NCBI RefSeq assembly: GCF_963668475.1
Contig: NZ_OY764544.1
Span: forward strand, 3,781,986 to 3,845,985
Reading direction: 5' to 3'
Source of the DNA: an uncultured Methanospirillum sp.
Lineage (GTDB): Archaea > Halobacteriota > Methanomicrobia > Methanomicrobiales > Methanospirillaceae
DNA: 64,000 nucleotides
Position numbers and translations under genes: made by a program. Below the pieces are notes generated by a model. It saw nothing but the letters and a program-made list of their open reading frames with translations, was not told where the DNA came from and did no database searches. The first letter of the stretch is position 1. Each line of letters begins with the position of its first letter. Below are positions 29,723 to 38,365 of this stretch, piece after piece.

Positions 29723-30244
29723 ATGAGTAGAGAGCCGGGATTTTCAGGGCTTGAAGCAGCAGTAGTGCTGATCGCGTTTGTTGTTGTTGCAGCGGTCTTT
29801 GCTTATGTGACGATGAGCACCGGCTTTTTTGCTACCCAGCGTTTTCAGGAGGTAACGTATGCCGGAATCAAGCAGAGTACGTCAACCGCTATCACTGATG
29901 GCCTTGTCAGGGGAAAATATACTGATGCAAACGGTCTTGAGTCCCTGAGTTTCAGCCTGAGTGTACCTGAGACCGGAGAAGCCATTGATCTGTCAGAGAT
30001 GGTCTACTATTATGCACAGGGTAGCGGAGCCGGTGGTGAAGTTCCATTAGCAAACGTGCAGCCAGGCAGTGGTCTTCTCTATCCTGGGGGGAGTACGCGG
30101 GTGACTCTTAATCTTCTAACTGCAGGAATGAACGGTCCGAAGGCAGGAGGATCCTTCTCACTTGAGATCAAACCTCCGGTCGGGGCATCAACACTCATTC
30201 AGCGGACTCTGCCGGATGCGTTTGCAGGCGGTTACATACCGTAA
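29723..30244 (+). CDS. archaellin (archaeal flagellin)
   Basis: A 173-residue preprotein with a class III signal: short charged leader MSREPG, then the mature N-terminus FSGLEAAVVLIAFVVVAAVFAY, which forms the helical core of archaella. Cleavage by prepilin peptidase after Gly6 is expected. The remainder is a small beta-rich outer domain (about residues 50-173) without cysteines. Length resembles compact single-type archaellins of Methanospirillum as I remember them. No fla/arl motor genes flank it. A minor archaellin or type IV pilin-like subunit is the alternative. Confidence 0.85.
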   Translation: MSREPGFSGLEAAVVLIAFVVVAAVFAYVTMSTGFFATQRFQEVTYAGIKQSTSTAITDGLVRGKYTDANGLESLSFSLSVPETGEAIDLSEMVYYYAQGSGAGGEVPLANVQPGSGLLYPGGSTRVTLNLLTAGMNGPKAGGSFSLEIKPPVGASTLIQRTLPDAFAGGYIP

Positions 30245-30257
30245 CCGGAAAAAAGGA

Positions 30258-30824
30258 TTAGGATGTCTGGATCTTTCTCAGGTTAAATGATCCCATTATT
30301 GCAGATATCCCGCCGATGAGTGCAAAGATTCCTGCTACGAATGGAAGTGAAAGGGCTGCCTGAAGAGGATAAACAAGGAGCAGGATACCAAAGATAACAC
30401 TCAGGAGACCGAGTGCAACTGATCCCCAGTCTTTGACCAGATATCCGTGATAGAGTTGCGCTCCTCCGATAACAATACCCCATACCGCGATCAGCATCAC
30501 AAAGAACGGGAGAAGGATCAGTGTGCTGAAGAGCGGGTATCCGAGGATTGCAAGGCCGGCTATGAGGCTTAATACAGCGGTAATCACTTTCAAAGCCAGG
30601 TGCGAACGGTCAACAGTCAGACTCAGAAGTGAGAAGATTCCTCCAACAAACCACCAGGCCCCTATCATGGTTATGAGGGCAATGGTTGTGATCACCGGGC
30701 TTACCAGGAGCAGTATCCCGATGATCATTGCACAGATTCCCCAGAGCAGGACACTCCACCAGGGGAATGATCCGGCACAGACGAGAGCCTGAACATCTTC
30801 AGATGCGTCTATGGTTTCAGCCAT
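30258..30824 (-). CDS. HdeD family membrane protein
   Basis: A 188-residue integral membrane protein with six predicted transmembrane helices in three hairpins, rich in Gly, Ile and Leu, in the DUF308/HdeD pattern (LLWGICAMIIGILLLVSP, then LSLIAGLAILGYP and LLSVIFGILLLVYP repeats). Bacterial HdeD is linked to acid resistance; archaeal members are uncharacterised. It is transcribed opposite to the archaellin, ending 13 nt from it, and stands alone. Confidence 0.85.
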   Translation of the reverse strand: MAETIDASEDVQALVCAGSFPWWSVLLWGICAMIIGILLLVSPVITTIALITMIGAWWFVGGIFSLLSLTVDRSHLALKVITAVLSLIAGLAILGYPLFSTLILLPFFVMLIAVWGIVIGGAQLYHGYLVKDWGSVALGLLSVIFGILLLVYPLQAALSLPFVAGIFALIGGISAIMGSFNLRKIQTS

Positions 30825-30969
30825 ATCTCAAGGTGCGTCTGCCTTATTATTAAGTTATTTATTGAGGGTCATCGGCAGGAGAAACCTTCCCAGATCTCCC
30901 TCTCCAACCTGGGACTCTCCCCTATCATATCGGCACAGGTATCTGTCCGAATGATACACAACTAAGATT

Positions 30970-31695
30970 ATGTCTCTTGATGAGGCACTTCGGCAGATTG
31001 CAGAGCAGGCCGGAGTGAATCACTATGGAGTTGCCGACCTCAGGTCTGCACATGAGGCGGTCCGGAATCAGGGTGGAGATGAGATCGCCATGTATCCTCT
31101 TGCTGTCACCGTGGGAGTGGATCTACTTCATCCGCTTGTCGACCTCCTGCCTGAGGGATCAGAAACTGGCTCGATCATGTACAGGCACTATGTTTATAAT
31201 GTGGTCAATTCAAGGCTTGATAGTCTCATCTCCCAACTAGCCGGACGAATACAGCAGGAAGGGTTTGCAGCATTTCCTGTTCCCGCATCAACTCGTACAG
31301 ACAATGAGAAGATAGCAGCATTTTTTTCGCACAAACTCGCAGCGCACTGTGCTGGTCTTGGCTGGATCGGGAAGAGTTGCCTTCTCATCACCAGATCTGC
31401 AGGTCCAAGGGTCAGATGGGGGAGCATTCTTACGAACGCACCATTGGTTCCGACCGGATCTCCTATGAAAGAGCGGTGTGGTTCATGCCAGGAATGTGTT
31501 GATGCCTGCCCTGTTCATGCCTTTACAGGCGAGTCTTTCAGAGAAGAAGATCCACGGGAGACCCGGTTTGATGCAGGCAAGTGTGACAGGTATTTTGCCT
31601 CACTTCGAGAGCAGGGAAAAGAAGCGGTCTGTGGCATGTGCGTATACGCTTGTCCTTACGGAAAACGTGCAGCAGAAAAGATAGAACTGCCCTGA
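30970..31695 (+). CDS. QueG-like iron-sulfur protein
   Basis: A 241-residue protein resembling epoxyqueuosine reductase. HCAGLGWIGKSCLLI and WGSILTNAPL are typical of that family, followed by two [4Fe-4S] motifs: CGSCQECVDACP near residue 175 and a second set ending CGMCVYACP near residue 227. It lacks the HEAT-repeat tail of full QueG (about 375 residues). Archaea make archaeosine rather than queuosine, so QueG activity is unlikely; related short proteins in anaerobes may be corrinoid or redox enzymes. It ends 3 nt from the convergent MerR-type gene. Function unknown. Confidence 0.75.
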   Translation: MSLDEALRQIAEQAGVNHYGVADLRSAHEAVRNQGGDEIAMYPLAVTVGVDLLHPLVDLLPEGSETGSIMYRHYVYNVVNSRLDSLISQLAGRIQQEGFAAFPVPASTRTDNEKIAAFFSHKLAAHCAGLGWIGKSCLLITRSAGPRVRWGSILTNAPLVPTGSPMKERCGSCQECVDACPVHAFTGESFREEDPRETRFDAGKCDRYFASLREQGKEAVCGMCVYACPYGKRAAEKIELP

Positions 31696-31698
31696 ATA

Positions 31699-32553
31699 TC
31701 AGGGAAGTTCAGCCTCTCCGATAACAGGAATCTGAATCTCGGTCAGTAACTCTTCTGGTGGAAGGTTGCAGGGATCATTCAGGTACAGTTCTCTCCCGGG
31801 AATCCCAAGCGAGATGCCCTTTTCTGTGGCATACGAATAAGCCCGGGACCATCCTTCATGAATCCCCATGTAAGGACCTTTATAGATCAGTGTGAGGAAT
31901 CGTCCTCCGGTCAGAGTTGATATCCGAATTCGATCTGAATCTTTGCTGAGTCTCCCAAGAATTGGAAATGCAACCTCCACATCTGCATCTGTCTCCCTGT
32001 ACTCTCCATCATGGTAGATACTCATGGGGGGACCGGCCATGCGAAGACCGGTCTGTCCTGCATCTTCAGACTCTACTATCCCACAGAGCTCACCGATGAG
32101 GCGGGAGCAGATCTCTTCATATCGTCCTTTGTCGCGTATACTCAGCACCCTGATCGGGGTGATCTCTTTGATAACCGGTTCTGAACAACTCATGGGCATC
32201 AACTCAAGGGAGATCTCCTGATGACGGAGAATCTCTTCGATCTTGTGTAACCGGTCGATCTCGACTCCTACCTGTGTCCTCCTTTCAGATATAAGCGCCC
32301 GGATCGTTTTATCATCGCCTGATTCTTTTGCCTGTAGAATTATGGCTATATCATCGAGACTGAAACCCAGGAGTGAGAGGGTTCTGATAACCACACCGGT
32401 TCCGATCTGCGATGCAGTGTAATTCCGGTATCCGGTGATCCGATCTTTTGCAGCCGGGACAAGCAGACCTTTCCGGTCATATATCCGAAGTGCTTTCAGA
32501 GAGAGATGACTGATAAGTGAGAACCTGCCGATAGGAATCTGATCGATTGCCAT
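31699..32553 (-). CDS. MerR-family regulator with GyrI-like effector domain
   Basis: A 284-residue BmrR-like regulator. The N-terminal winged helix (about residues 5-75) has HLSLKALRIYDRKGLL and GYRNYTASQI. A dimerisation helix follows (about 76-120), then a GyrI-like ligand-binding domain (about 128-280) of the type that binds hydrophobic cationic compounds. MerR proteins often control a divergent neighbour, here the cupin-GNAT gene 141 bp away. Bacterial-style regulators are less common in archaea, and acquisition by transfer is possible. Confidence 0.88.
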   Translation of the reverse strand: MAIDQIPIGRFSLISHLSLKALRIYDRKGLLVPAAKDRITGYRNYTASQIGTGVVIRTLSLLGFSLDDIAIILQAKESGDDKTIRALISERRTQVGVEIDRLHKIEEILRHQEISLELMPMSCSEPVIKEITPIRVLSIRDKGRYEEICSRLIGELCGIVESEDAGQTGLRMAGPPMSIYHDGEYRETDADVEVAFPILGRLSKDSDRIRISTLTGGRFLTLIYKGPYMGIHEGWSRAYSYATEKGISLGIPGRELYLNDPCNLPPEELLTEIQIPVIGEAELP

Positions 32554-32694
32554 GTGTTACACTCTATTGTGGCCCGTGAGCAGGTAAAGATCACCGCAGT
32601 CTCACCCGGGGAAGAGTCTGACTGCCACTCCGGTAGCACTCTATTCCGTCTCATATGATCCCCTTTTTTCCCGGTTATCAGCTAACCTGAATGT

Positions 32695-33558
32695 ATGGTC
32701 AGGGTTATCGGCTCACCCAGGCTGATTTCGGCAGCCGGCTCTCCACCGAAAACAATTGCTGAGTACATCGGGAGAGCGGTATCCGGAACAGGGCAGGTAA
32801 GTATTGCCATGATGAAGAGTCCACCCGGATGGGCTGAACCAGGCCAGACTCCTGAGTTTGATGAATATTCAGTAGTTCTGCAAGGTGCACTTGTCCTCTC
32901 AACCAGAACCGGTTCAGTACAGGTTCAGAGTGGACAGACCGCCATTGCGCCGGCAGGTGAGTGGGTCAGGTATAGTTCACCAGAAGGGGCCGAGTACCTG
33001 GCAGTCTGTGTTCCTGCCTTCAGTCCGGAACTGGTACATCGTGATGGAGAAGAGAAGAGATCGGAACCAGATATCGTAGATTCAGCAGATATCACATACG
33101 AAGAGTTCGGGAAAGACGGTCTGCCTTATATTGAGGATCTCTGGAACCAGCTCCGGACTCATCATGTCTGCAATGCCCGGTACTTCAGAGATCTGCTACA
33201 GGAACGGCCGTTCTCTGAACGATGTGACGATATCAGGAAAACTAATGCAGATCGGGAGATTCTTGTTCACCTGGCTCAGGTTCAGGGGCATGGGCCATAT
33301 ATCGGATTCTGTGTAAGTTCTGCAGCACCCGGTTCGTACGGCGAGATCGAGTCCATTTATGTAATGTCTGAGTACCGGTCACTGGGTATCGGAACGTCTT
33401 TTATGAACCGGGCCCTCGCATGGATCAGACAGAGGAATGTAACCGAATACAGGGTCAGGGTCTGTGAAGGTAATGAACAGTCCTTCAGATTTTATGAACG
33501 GTTCGGGTTTTACCTCAGACGGCATCTCCTCCTAAAAAAGACAGAGCAACAACCATGA
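32695..33558 (+). CDS. cupin and GNAT acetyltransferase fusion
   Basis: A 287-residue two-domain protein. Residues about 1-118 form an EutQ-like cupin (EFDEYSVVLQGALVLSTRTG, then GQTAIAPAGEWVRY), and about 130-285 a GNAT N-acetyltransferase with the acetyl-CoA loop RSLGIG and the C-terminal NEQSFRFYERFGF. The cupin might sense a small ligand or guide the substrate. It overlaps the isochorismatase-like gene by 4 nt (ATGA), so the two are co-translated. The divergent MerR-type gene is a candidate regulator. Substrate unknown. Confidence 0.8.
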   Translation: MVRVIGSPRLISAAGSPPKTIAEYIGRAVSGTGQVSIAMMKSPPGWAEPGQTPEFDEYSVVLQGALVLSTRTGSVQVQSGQTAIAPAGEWVRYSSPEGAEYLAVCVPAFSPELVHRDGEEKRSEPDIVDSADITYEEFGKDGLPYIEDLWNQLRTHHVCNARYFRDLLQERPFSERCDDIRKTNADREILVHLAQVQGHGPYIGFCVSSAAPGSYGEIESIYVMSEYRSLGIGTSFMNRALAWIRQRNVTEYRVRVCEGNEQSFRFYERFGFYLRRHLLLKKTEQQP

Positions 33559-34109
33559 AGTCAGCATTACTTCTCATCGATATTCAGAACGACTACTTCC
33601 CTGGTGGGAAGATGGAATTGGTTCGTGTAGAGCAGGCAGGTCATCAGGCCAAAGGACTTCTTGACGCTGCCCGGAAAAAAGGTATTCCTGTTATTCATGT
33701 TCAGCATCTCTCAGCACGGCCGGATGCTCCTTTTTTTATTCCTGACACCCCGGGTGTTCTGATTCATGATCTGGTAAAGCCAATATCGGGAGAGGTTGTA
33801 GTTCAGAAGAACTTCCCAAACAGTTTCAGGGCAACCAATCTTCAGGATGTTCTGACCAGTGCCGGAGTTGAACACCTGGTTGTCGGGGGGATGATGACCC
33901 ACATGTGCGTCGATGCCACCGTCCGTGCTGCGGCTGATCTTGGTTACCAATGCACTCTGGCATCAGATGCATGTGCAACCCGTGATCTAATCTGGGAAGG
34001 AAAAACTATTGTGGCAGATCATGTGCATGGATCCTTTCTCGCAGCACTGTCCGGGTTGTATGCACAAGTGATCCCGGCATCTGACGTAACCAGACAGATC
34101 AGTGAATAA
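33555..34109 (+). CDS. isochorismatase-like cysteine hydrolase
   Basis: A 184-residue hydrolase of the isochorismatase-like superfamily (nicotinamidases, N-carbamoyl hydrolases). The catalytic triad is visible: Asp9 in LLIDIQNDYF, Lys85 in VVVQKNFPNSF and nucleophile Cys118 in GGMMTHMCVDATVRAA. The Cys makes amide hydrolysis more likely than isochorismate hydrolysis. It is coupled by a 4-nt overlap to the cupin-GNAT gene. Nicotinamidase or a related amidase of unknown substrate are both possible. Confidence 0.87.
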   Translation: MKSALLLIDIQNDYFPGGKMELVRVEQAGHQAKGLLDAARKKGIPVIHVQHLSARPDAPFFIPDTPGVLIHDLVKPISGEVVVQKNFPNSFRATNLQDVLTSAGVEHLVVGGMMTHMCVDATVRAAADLGYQCTLASDACATRDLIWEGKTIVADHVHGSFLAALSGLYAQVIPASDVTRQISE

Positions 34110-34138
34110 CTGTTGATCTCCTAATTGGAGATCGCTTT

Positions 34139-35479
34139 TCATATTACCGAATACGCTCCGGGATGATCCTCATGCCCGGGCAGTATCATGTCAATAGAGG
34201 AGTAGAGGGTTCTGACAAAATCAGGATCAAAAGCGGGCAGCCCATAACTGGATGAGAGTGTCATCTCATCCCCGAATGTTGAGATTGCAAAGCTGAATCC
34301 GGGAGGCAGGTTATGTGTCGGAAGCAGGAATGCATGTGATACCGGAACTCCCGAATCCAACTGTTCCGGGTATATTATCCCGGTATTCGTAAAGAGCGGC
34401 GATCTCTTTCCCTCAGCCAGTACCCCGTTCCACTGTCTCTCCATCTCACAGCGTGCTGCAGTACATCCGGCATCATACAGGCATTCAGCCTCAATGGCCG
34501 CATCAATCCCGGGAGTTCCCTTTTTTATCTGATTCATCACCTGGTGAGTCCTGATTGCAGTATCCCTGAGTGTATCATCAGGATCTACCTCGATGGCAAC
34601 CTCGAATGCAGTGGCGAAGTTAAAGACCGATCTCTGTGGCACTTCAGTCAGGTACCTGCGAAGGTCGATCGTGTTGAGCAGATGGATATCATTTATCTTA
34701 CCGCTTGTTGCCCGGGAACATGCCGTCGCCACCACGGCAAGCATCAGATCGTTAAGGGTGACTCCCCATTCCTTTCGCGTTGCATGGATACGGCCGACCC
34801 GCTCCTTGTTCAGTGACAGGAGTGAGAAGACCTGCCGCTCACAGATGAGTGATCTGGATGGAACTGAAAATTTATCTGACCAGCGAATCTGTACATCTGC
34901 CTTATTCAGCAGGTCGGGTGCAAGCGATGAGAGCCTTGGCAGAACTCTGGTGCTCATGTTGGTTGGTTCAATCTGCACCGATGCTCCACTCCAGTCTGCC
35001 CTGTATTGTGAAAGGAGCAGCCCGGCAAAGTCCTTCATCCCTTTCCCGTCCATGGAAGCATGGTGGGCATTGATGACAAGTACGTCTCCGTTCTTCTCAG
35101 TGCTCCTGATATAGACGATCTTCACCATCGGACCTCTGAATGGATCGATACAATATGAAAGGGCATTTTGAAGGTGTGATGCAGGATCAGGGACCGAAAA
35201 TTCTGTAATCAGGTCTGCGGCGGTGACCAATGGGATCGTATCCCACCAGAGCATATCGTTCTCTTGTATAAGTCGGCATCGGGTGACCGGTTCGGCTTCA
35301 GTAGCCCGGAGTGCAGCCCGGACAAGAGCATCATAATTCATCTGCCCGTCAAGCATGATGACGAGATGAATCATCTGATCTGAAAAAGCGCAGAGGAGAT
35401 CTGAAAAAAAGTCGAATGGATTGACCTGGTACCGGAGAGGGATGCTGTCCGGACAGGTTATCTCAAGCTTCTCTCTCAT
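34139..35479 (-). CDS. condensation-domain (HHxxxDG) acyltransferase-like protein
   Basis: A 446-residue stand-alone protein of the chloramphenicol-acetyltransferase-like fold shared by NRPS condensation domains, PapA5 and wax ester synthases. The catalytic HHASMDG is intact at residues 139-145, and a C-terminal half with NTIDLRRYL and FNFATAFEVAIEV matches the second lobe. Such enzymes join an acyl donor to an amine or alcohol. No carrier protein or adenylation domain is nearby. It follows the aminotransferase gene after 2 nt, so the pair may make an N-acylated or esterified compound. Product unknown. Confidence 0.8.
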   Translation of the reverse strand: MREKLEITCPDSIPLRYQVNPFDFFSDLLCAFSDQMIHLVIMLDGQMNYDALVRAALRATEAEPVTRCRLIQENDMLWWDTIPLVTAADLITEFSVPDPASHLQNALSYCIDPFRGPMVKIVYIRSTEKNGDVLVINAHHASMDGKGMKDFAGLLLSQYRADWSGASVQIEPTNMSTRVLPRLSSLAPDLLNKADVQIRWSDKFSVPSRSLICERQVFSLLSLNKERVGRIHATRKEWGVTLNDLMLAVVATACSRATSGKINDIHLLNTIDLRRYLTEVPQRSVFNFATAFEVAIEVDPDDTLRDTAIRTHQVMNQIKKGTPGIDAAIEAECLYDAGCTAARCEMERQWNGVLAEGKRSPLFTNTGIIYPEQLDSGVPVSHAFLLPTHNLPPGFSFAISTFGDEMTLSSSYGLPAFDPDFVRTLYSSIDMILPGHEDHPGAYSVI

Positions 35480-35481
35480 TC

Positions 35482-36687
35482 TTATGCTGCATGCAGTTCA
35501 GGCGTCTCTTTCAGGTACTCCCTGAGCACCTGCCCGAGACGGCTGATTCCCTCTTCGATTCGTTCAGGCGTTGAGTTGGAGAAGTTCAGCCTGACTGTGT
35601 CAAATCCCCCTCCATCAGTATAGAATGGAAGACCTGGGAGGATTGCCACATCTTTCTTGATCGCCCGATCAAAGAGTTCCATCGACGAGTAGCCCTTCGG
35701 AAGGGTAGCCCAGATGAACATCCCTCCGTCTGGTCTGGTGTAGGAGACTCCTTCAGGAAATTCAGACTGTATTGCTGATAACATGCAGTCGCACTGGCTT
35801 TCGTATGCTGCAGATATCCGGGCAATATGGGCATCCACCGGGTAGTTAGCCAGGAATCGTGAGATGATCCGCTGGCTCAGGATGTTTGAATGCAGGTCTG
35901 TGCCCTGCTTTACGGTGACGGCCTGCTCAAGGATCGGTGTTGGTGCACATATCCATCCCATCCGCATCCCCGGAGCGATGATTTTGGAGAACGATCCTGT
36001 CATCACTGTCAGTTCAGGGATCAGTTCCTTCATGGAAGGCATCTGTTCTCCCCTGAACTTGAGTTCTCCGTACGCATCATCCTCCACGAAGACAGTTTCT
36101 GCCCGTTCAAGCCGTTCTGCAACGGCTTTCCTGTTCTCCCGTGACCATGTAATTCCTGATGGGTTCTGGGAGTTGGGGACACCATAGAAGAAGCATGGTT
36201 TATCCTTGTCCAGAACCTGCCCGAGTTCATGAATATCGGGGCCTTCGGAAGTCAGGGAGATCGTAGAGAACTTGGGCTCATACATGGAGAATGCCTGGAT
36301 TGCTCCAAGGTACCCCGGTCGCTCAAGGGCCACAACACTGTCCTTGTTGATGAAGATCTTTCCTATCAGATCCAGACACTGCTGGGACCCGTTGGTGATG
36401 AGGATTTCATCCGGCGATATATCTAACCCGAGACGTTTTTTGTATCGTTCCGCGATCCACTCACGAAGCGGAGGATGTCCTTCAGTGGTCGCATACTGGA
36501 GTGCCGCAGTACCTTCCTCAGCGATGACCTTCTCTGCCGTCTCTGCCAGTTCCTTCACCGGAAAGAGTGCCGGGTTTGGCAGACCTCCGGCAAAAGAGAT
36601 GATCTCTGGTCGTTGGGTTACTTTGAGGATCTCCCTGATGAATGACCTGGGAGTCTTCTCCATCCGGGATGCAAACGTGTACTGCAT
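35482..36687 (-). CDS. PLP-dependent class I/II aminotransferase
   Basis: A 401-residue fold-type I aminotransferase close to the LysN/2-aminoadipate and kynurenine-type group. It shows SFAGGLPNP near the N-terminus, ITNGSQQCLDLIGK, the VEDDAYGEL strand, the PLP lysine Lys235 in GSFSKIIAPGMRMGW and the C-terminal LNFSN carboxylate-binding Arg region. It is probably the first gene of a two-gene operon with the condensation-domain protein. A housekeeping role in aromatic or branched amino acid transamination is also possible. Confidence 0.88.
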   Translation of the reverse strand: MQYTFASRMEKTPRSFIREILKVTQRPEIISFAGGLPNPALFPVKELAETAEKVIAEEGTAALQYATTEGHPPLREWIAERYKKRLGLDISPDEILITNGSQQCLDLIGKIFINKDSVVALERPGYLGAIQAFSMYEPKFSTISLTSEGPDIHELGQVLDKDKPCFFYGVPNSQNPSGITWSRENRKAVAERLERAETVFVEDDAYGELKFRGEQMPSMKELIPELTVMTGSFSKIIAPGMRMGWICAPTPILEQAVTVKQGTDLHSNILSQRIISRFLANYPVDAHIARISAAYESQCDCMLSAIQSEFPEGVSYTRPDGGMFIWATLPKGYSSMELFDRAIKKDVAILPGLPFYTDGGGFDTVRLNFSNSTPERIEEGISRLGQVLREYLKETPELHAA

Positions 36688-36858
36688 ACTATCCTATACA
36701 CGTGAGCTGTACGGGCATTTGAGGGGGAGCTTTAGAAGATGGTTTCAGATTTTTTCAGGAGATGATACATTATTGTTGAGATCTGGAATCTCAATTCAGA
36801 GGAGATGCTTTGCAAGCGATAAAGGAATACCTAATCATTGTTCAGCCAAATATCGTGT

Positions 36859-37419
36859 ATGCGCAACCTCTCTTTTTCAAAGAGTGATTCAAATCTTTCG
36901 ATCCGGAGAAAGGCGATTCTTGAAGATATGGAACGATACGGGGAGTTGCTTGAGGAGTATACCAGAACCAGTAAAGATGAACCTGATAACCCGGACATCT
37001 GGACTGATATAGCGCAGGTCCTGTTCCTGCTTGAGCGATATGATGAAGCTCTTGAGGCATGTGATCGGGCAATCCTGATAAATTCGGAGAATGCGGTTGC
37101 ATGGAATAATAAGGGAATTACGTTACACAGCCTCGAGCGGTACAGCGAGGCCCTCGAGGCATGTGAAAGATCGATCCAGATAAATTCGGAATACAGTGAT
37201 GCATGGAATAATAAAGGAAATGCACTCAACTGCCTGGAACGGCATGAAGAGGCACTTGAATCCTGTAACAGGGCTCTTCTGATAGATCCCGAATACAGCG
37301 ATGCCTGGAATAACAAGGGAAATGCCCTCAACTGTCTGGAAAGATATGACGAGGCGCTTGAAGCTTTTGACAAAGCAATTCTCCTCGATGAGATGAGCGC
37401 TGGTAAAGAGACGGAATGA
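36859..37419 (+). CDS. tetratricopeptide repeat protein
   Basis: A 186-residue protein, started at ATG 36859 since the frame upstream offers only TTG. After a basic N-terminus it has four 34-residue TPR units, very alike in sequence, built on WNNKG..LxxLERYxEALExC and ending near residue 180. TPRs mediate protein-protein contact; no enzymatic domain is present. The last two units are nearly identical, suggesting recent internal duplication. Partner unknown. It diverges from the aminotransferase gene. Confidence 0.85.
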   Translation: MRNLSFSKSDSNLSIRRKAILEDMERYGELLEEYTRTSKDEPDNPDIWTDIAQVLFLLERYDEALEACDRAILINSENAVAWNNKGITLHSLERYSEALEACERSIQINSEYSDAWNNKGNALNCLERHEEALESCNRALLIDPEYSDAWNNKGNALNCLERYDEALEAFDKAILLDEMSAGKETE

Positions 37420-37512
37420 AAGATGGCACATGATTGGCGAATCTCCAGTCTGAGCATTCATCCCGGGTATGAATTTTTTAAACCTTCACAAAATTTTGGC
37501 TGGCTTTTTCAG

Positions 37513-37998
37513 TCATCTGAACTCTGTGCTGTTGATGATTGCAAGCATCGTGTTTGTGTATTTTGTAACCGCATCTGCATTAGAATACTCACAGATCCAG
37601 CGTTTGATATGATTATCACCAAACTCTTCTCTGGCTGTGATGATTGTACCATATAATGTGGTGCCCGATGCAGTCACGTTATTGGCTTCATGCTCAATGA
37701 TCTCAAGATGAGGCACTTTCAGATCTGCCATCTTTTTTTGTAGGTGGTCCGTTACATTCTCCTGAAAACCTTTTGATTCTGTAAAATTTATGGGTTCATT
37801 TGATATCAGGAGAACCGCATCGCTCTTATCTGTCCGGATTGCCTCTGTTATCTTGTCTACAGGATCACTGGCCCAGTACGGTGGCATTTGAAACGTAAAT
37901 CCTGCATCTGATGTGCCATTCACCCAGTTTGATGTATCTACAGCCATAGAGGGTATGATCAGAATGCCGAATAAGATGAGGTACAATAAAAATTTCAT
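37513..37998 (-). CDS. secreted protein of unknown function
   Basis: A 161-residue protein with a short signal peptide (KFLLYLILFGILIIPSMA, cleavage near residue 19) and an extracytoplasmic alpha-beta domain whose WVNGTSDAGFTFQMPPYWA start recalls PsbP/Mog1-like secreted domains. Several N-glycosylation sequons (NGT, NFT, NVT, NST) are present. No lipobox. It converges with the TPR gene. I cannot assign a function. Confidence 0.7.
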   Translation of the reverse strand: MKFLLYLILFGILIIPSMAVDTSNWVNGTSDAGFTFQMPPYWASDPVDKITEAIRTDKSDAVLLISNEPINFTESKGFQENVTDHLQKKMADLKVPHLEIIEHEANNVTASGTTLYGTIITAREEFGDNHIKRWICEYSNADAVTKYTNTMLAIINSTEFR

Positions 37999-38142
37999 AC
38001 AGTCATGTTATCAGGTTACGATAAAAAAAACTGTCTAATTCCGGTTGATCCAGGTTTTTTCAGTCATCCGGTAATCCGTAAAACTCTACGAAAAAACAGA
38101 TAAAAAACCGAATTTGTTACAACGTTGAACAAATTCTTAAAA

Positions 38143-38224
38143 CGCCGAGGAAGAGATTTGAACTCTTGAGGTGAAACACCAGTGGTTTTCAAGACCACCG
38201 CCTTCCCGGACTAGACTACCTCGG
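38143..38224 (-). tRNA. tRNA-Ser (TGA)
   Basis: Minus-strand type II tRNA: acceptor GCCGAGG/CCTCGGC, anticodon stem GTGGT/ACCAC with loop CTTGAAA (anticodon TGA), long variable arm TGGTGTTTCACCTCA, discriminator G. Confidence 0.96.
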
Positions 38225-38365
38225 CTCCTCTAGTAGGTTACACTGTGCTCTTAAAAAGGTATTCTCTGTATGAGAAAATCGGTCAGACATTTCAACTGGA
38301 AAATGAAGACTTTTGGAAAAATATTACGCACACGCTGATAGATGATTGAAAAAAAGGAATATTTT

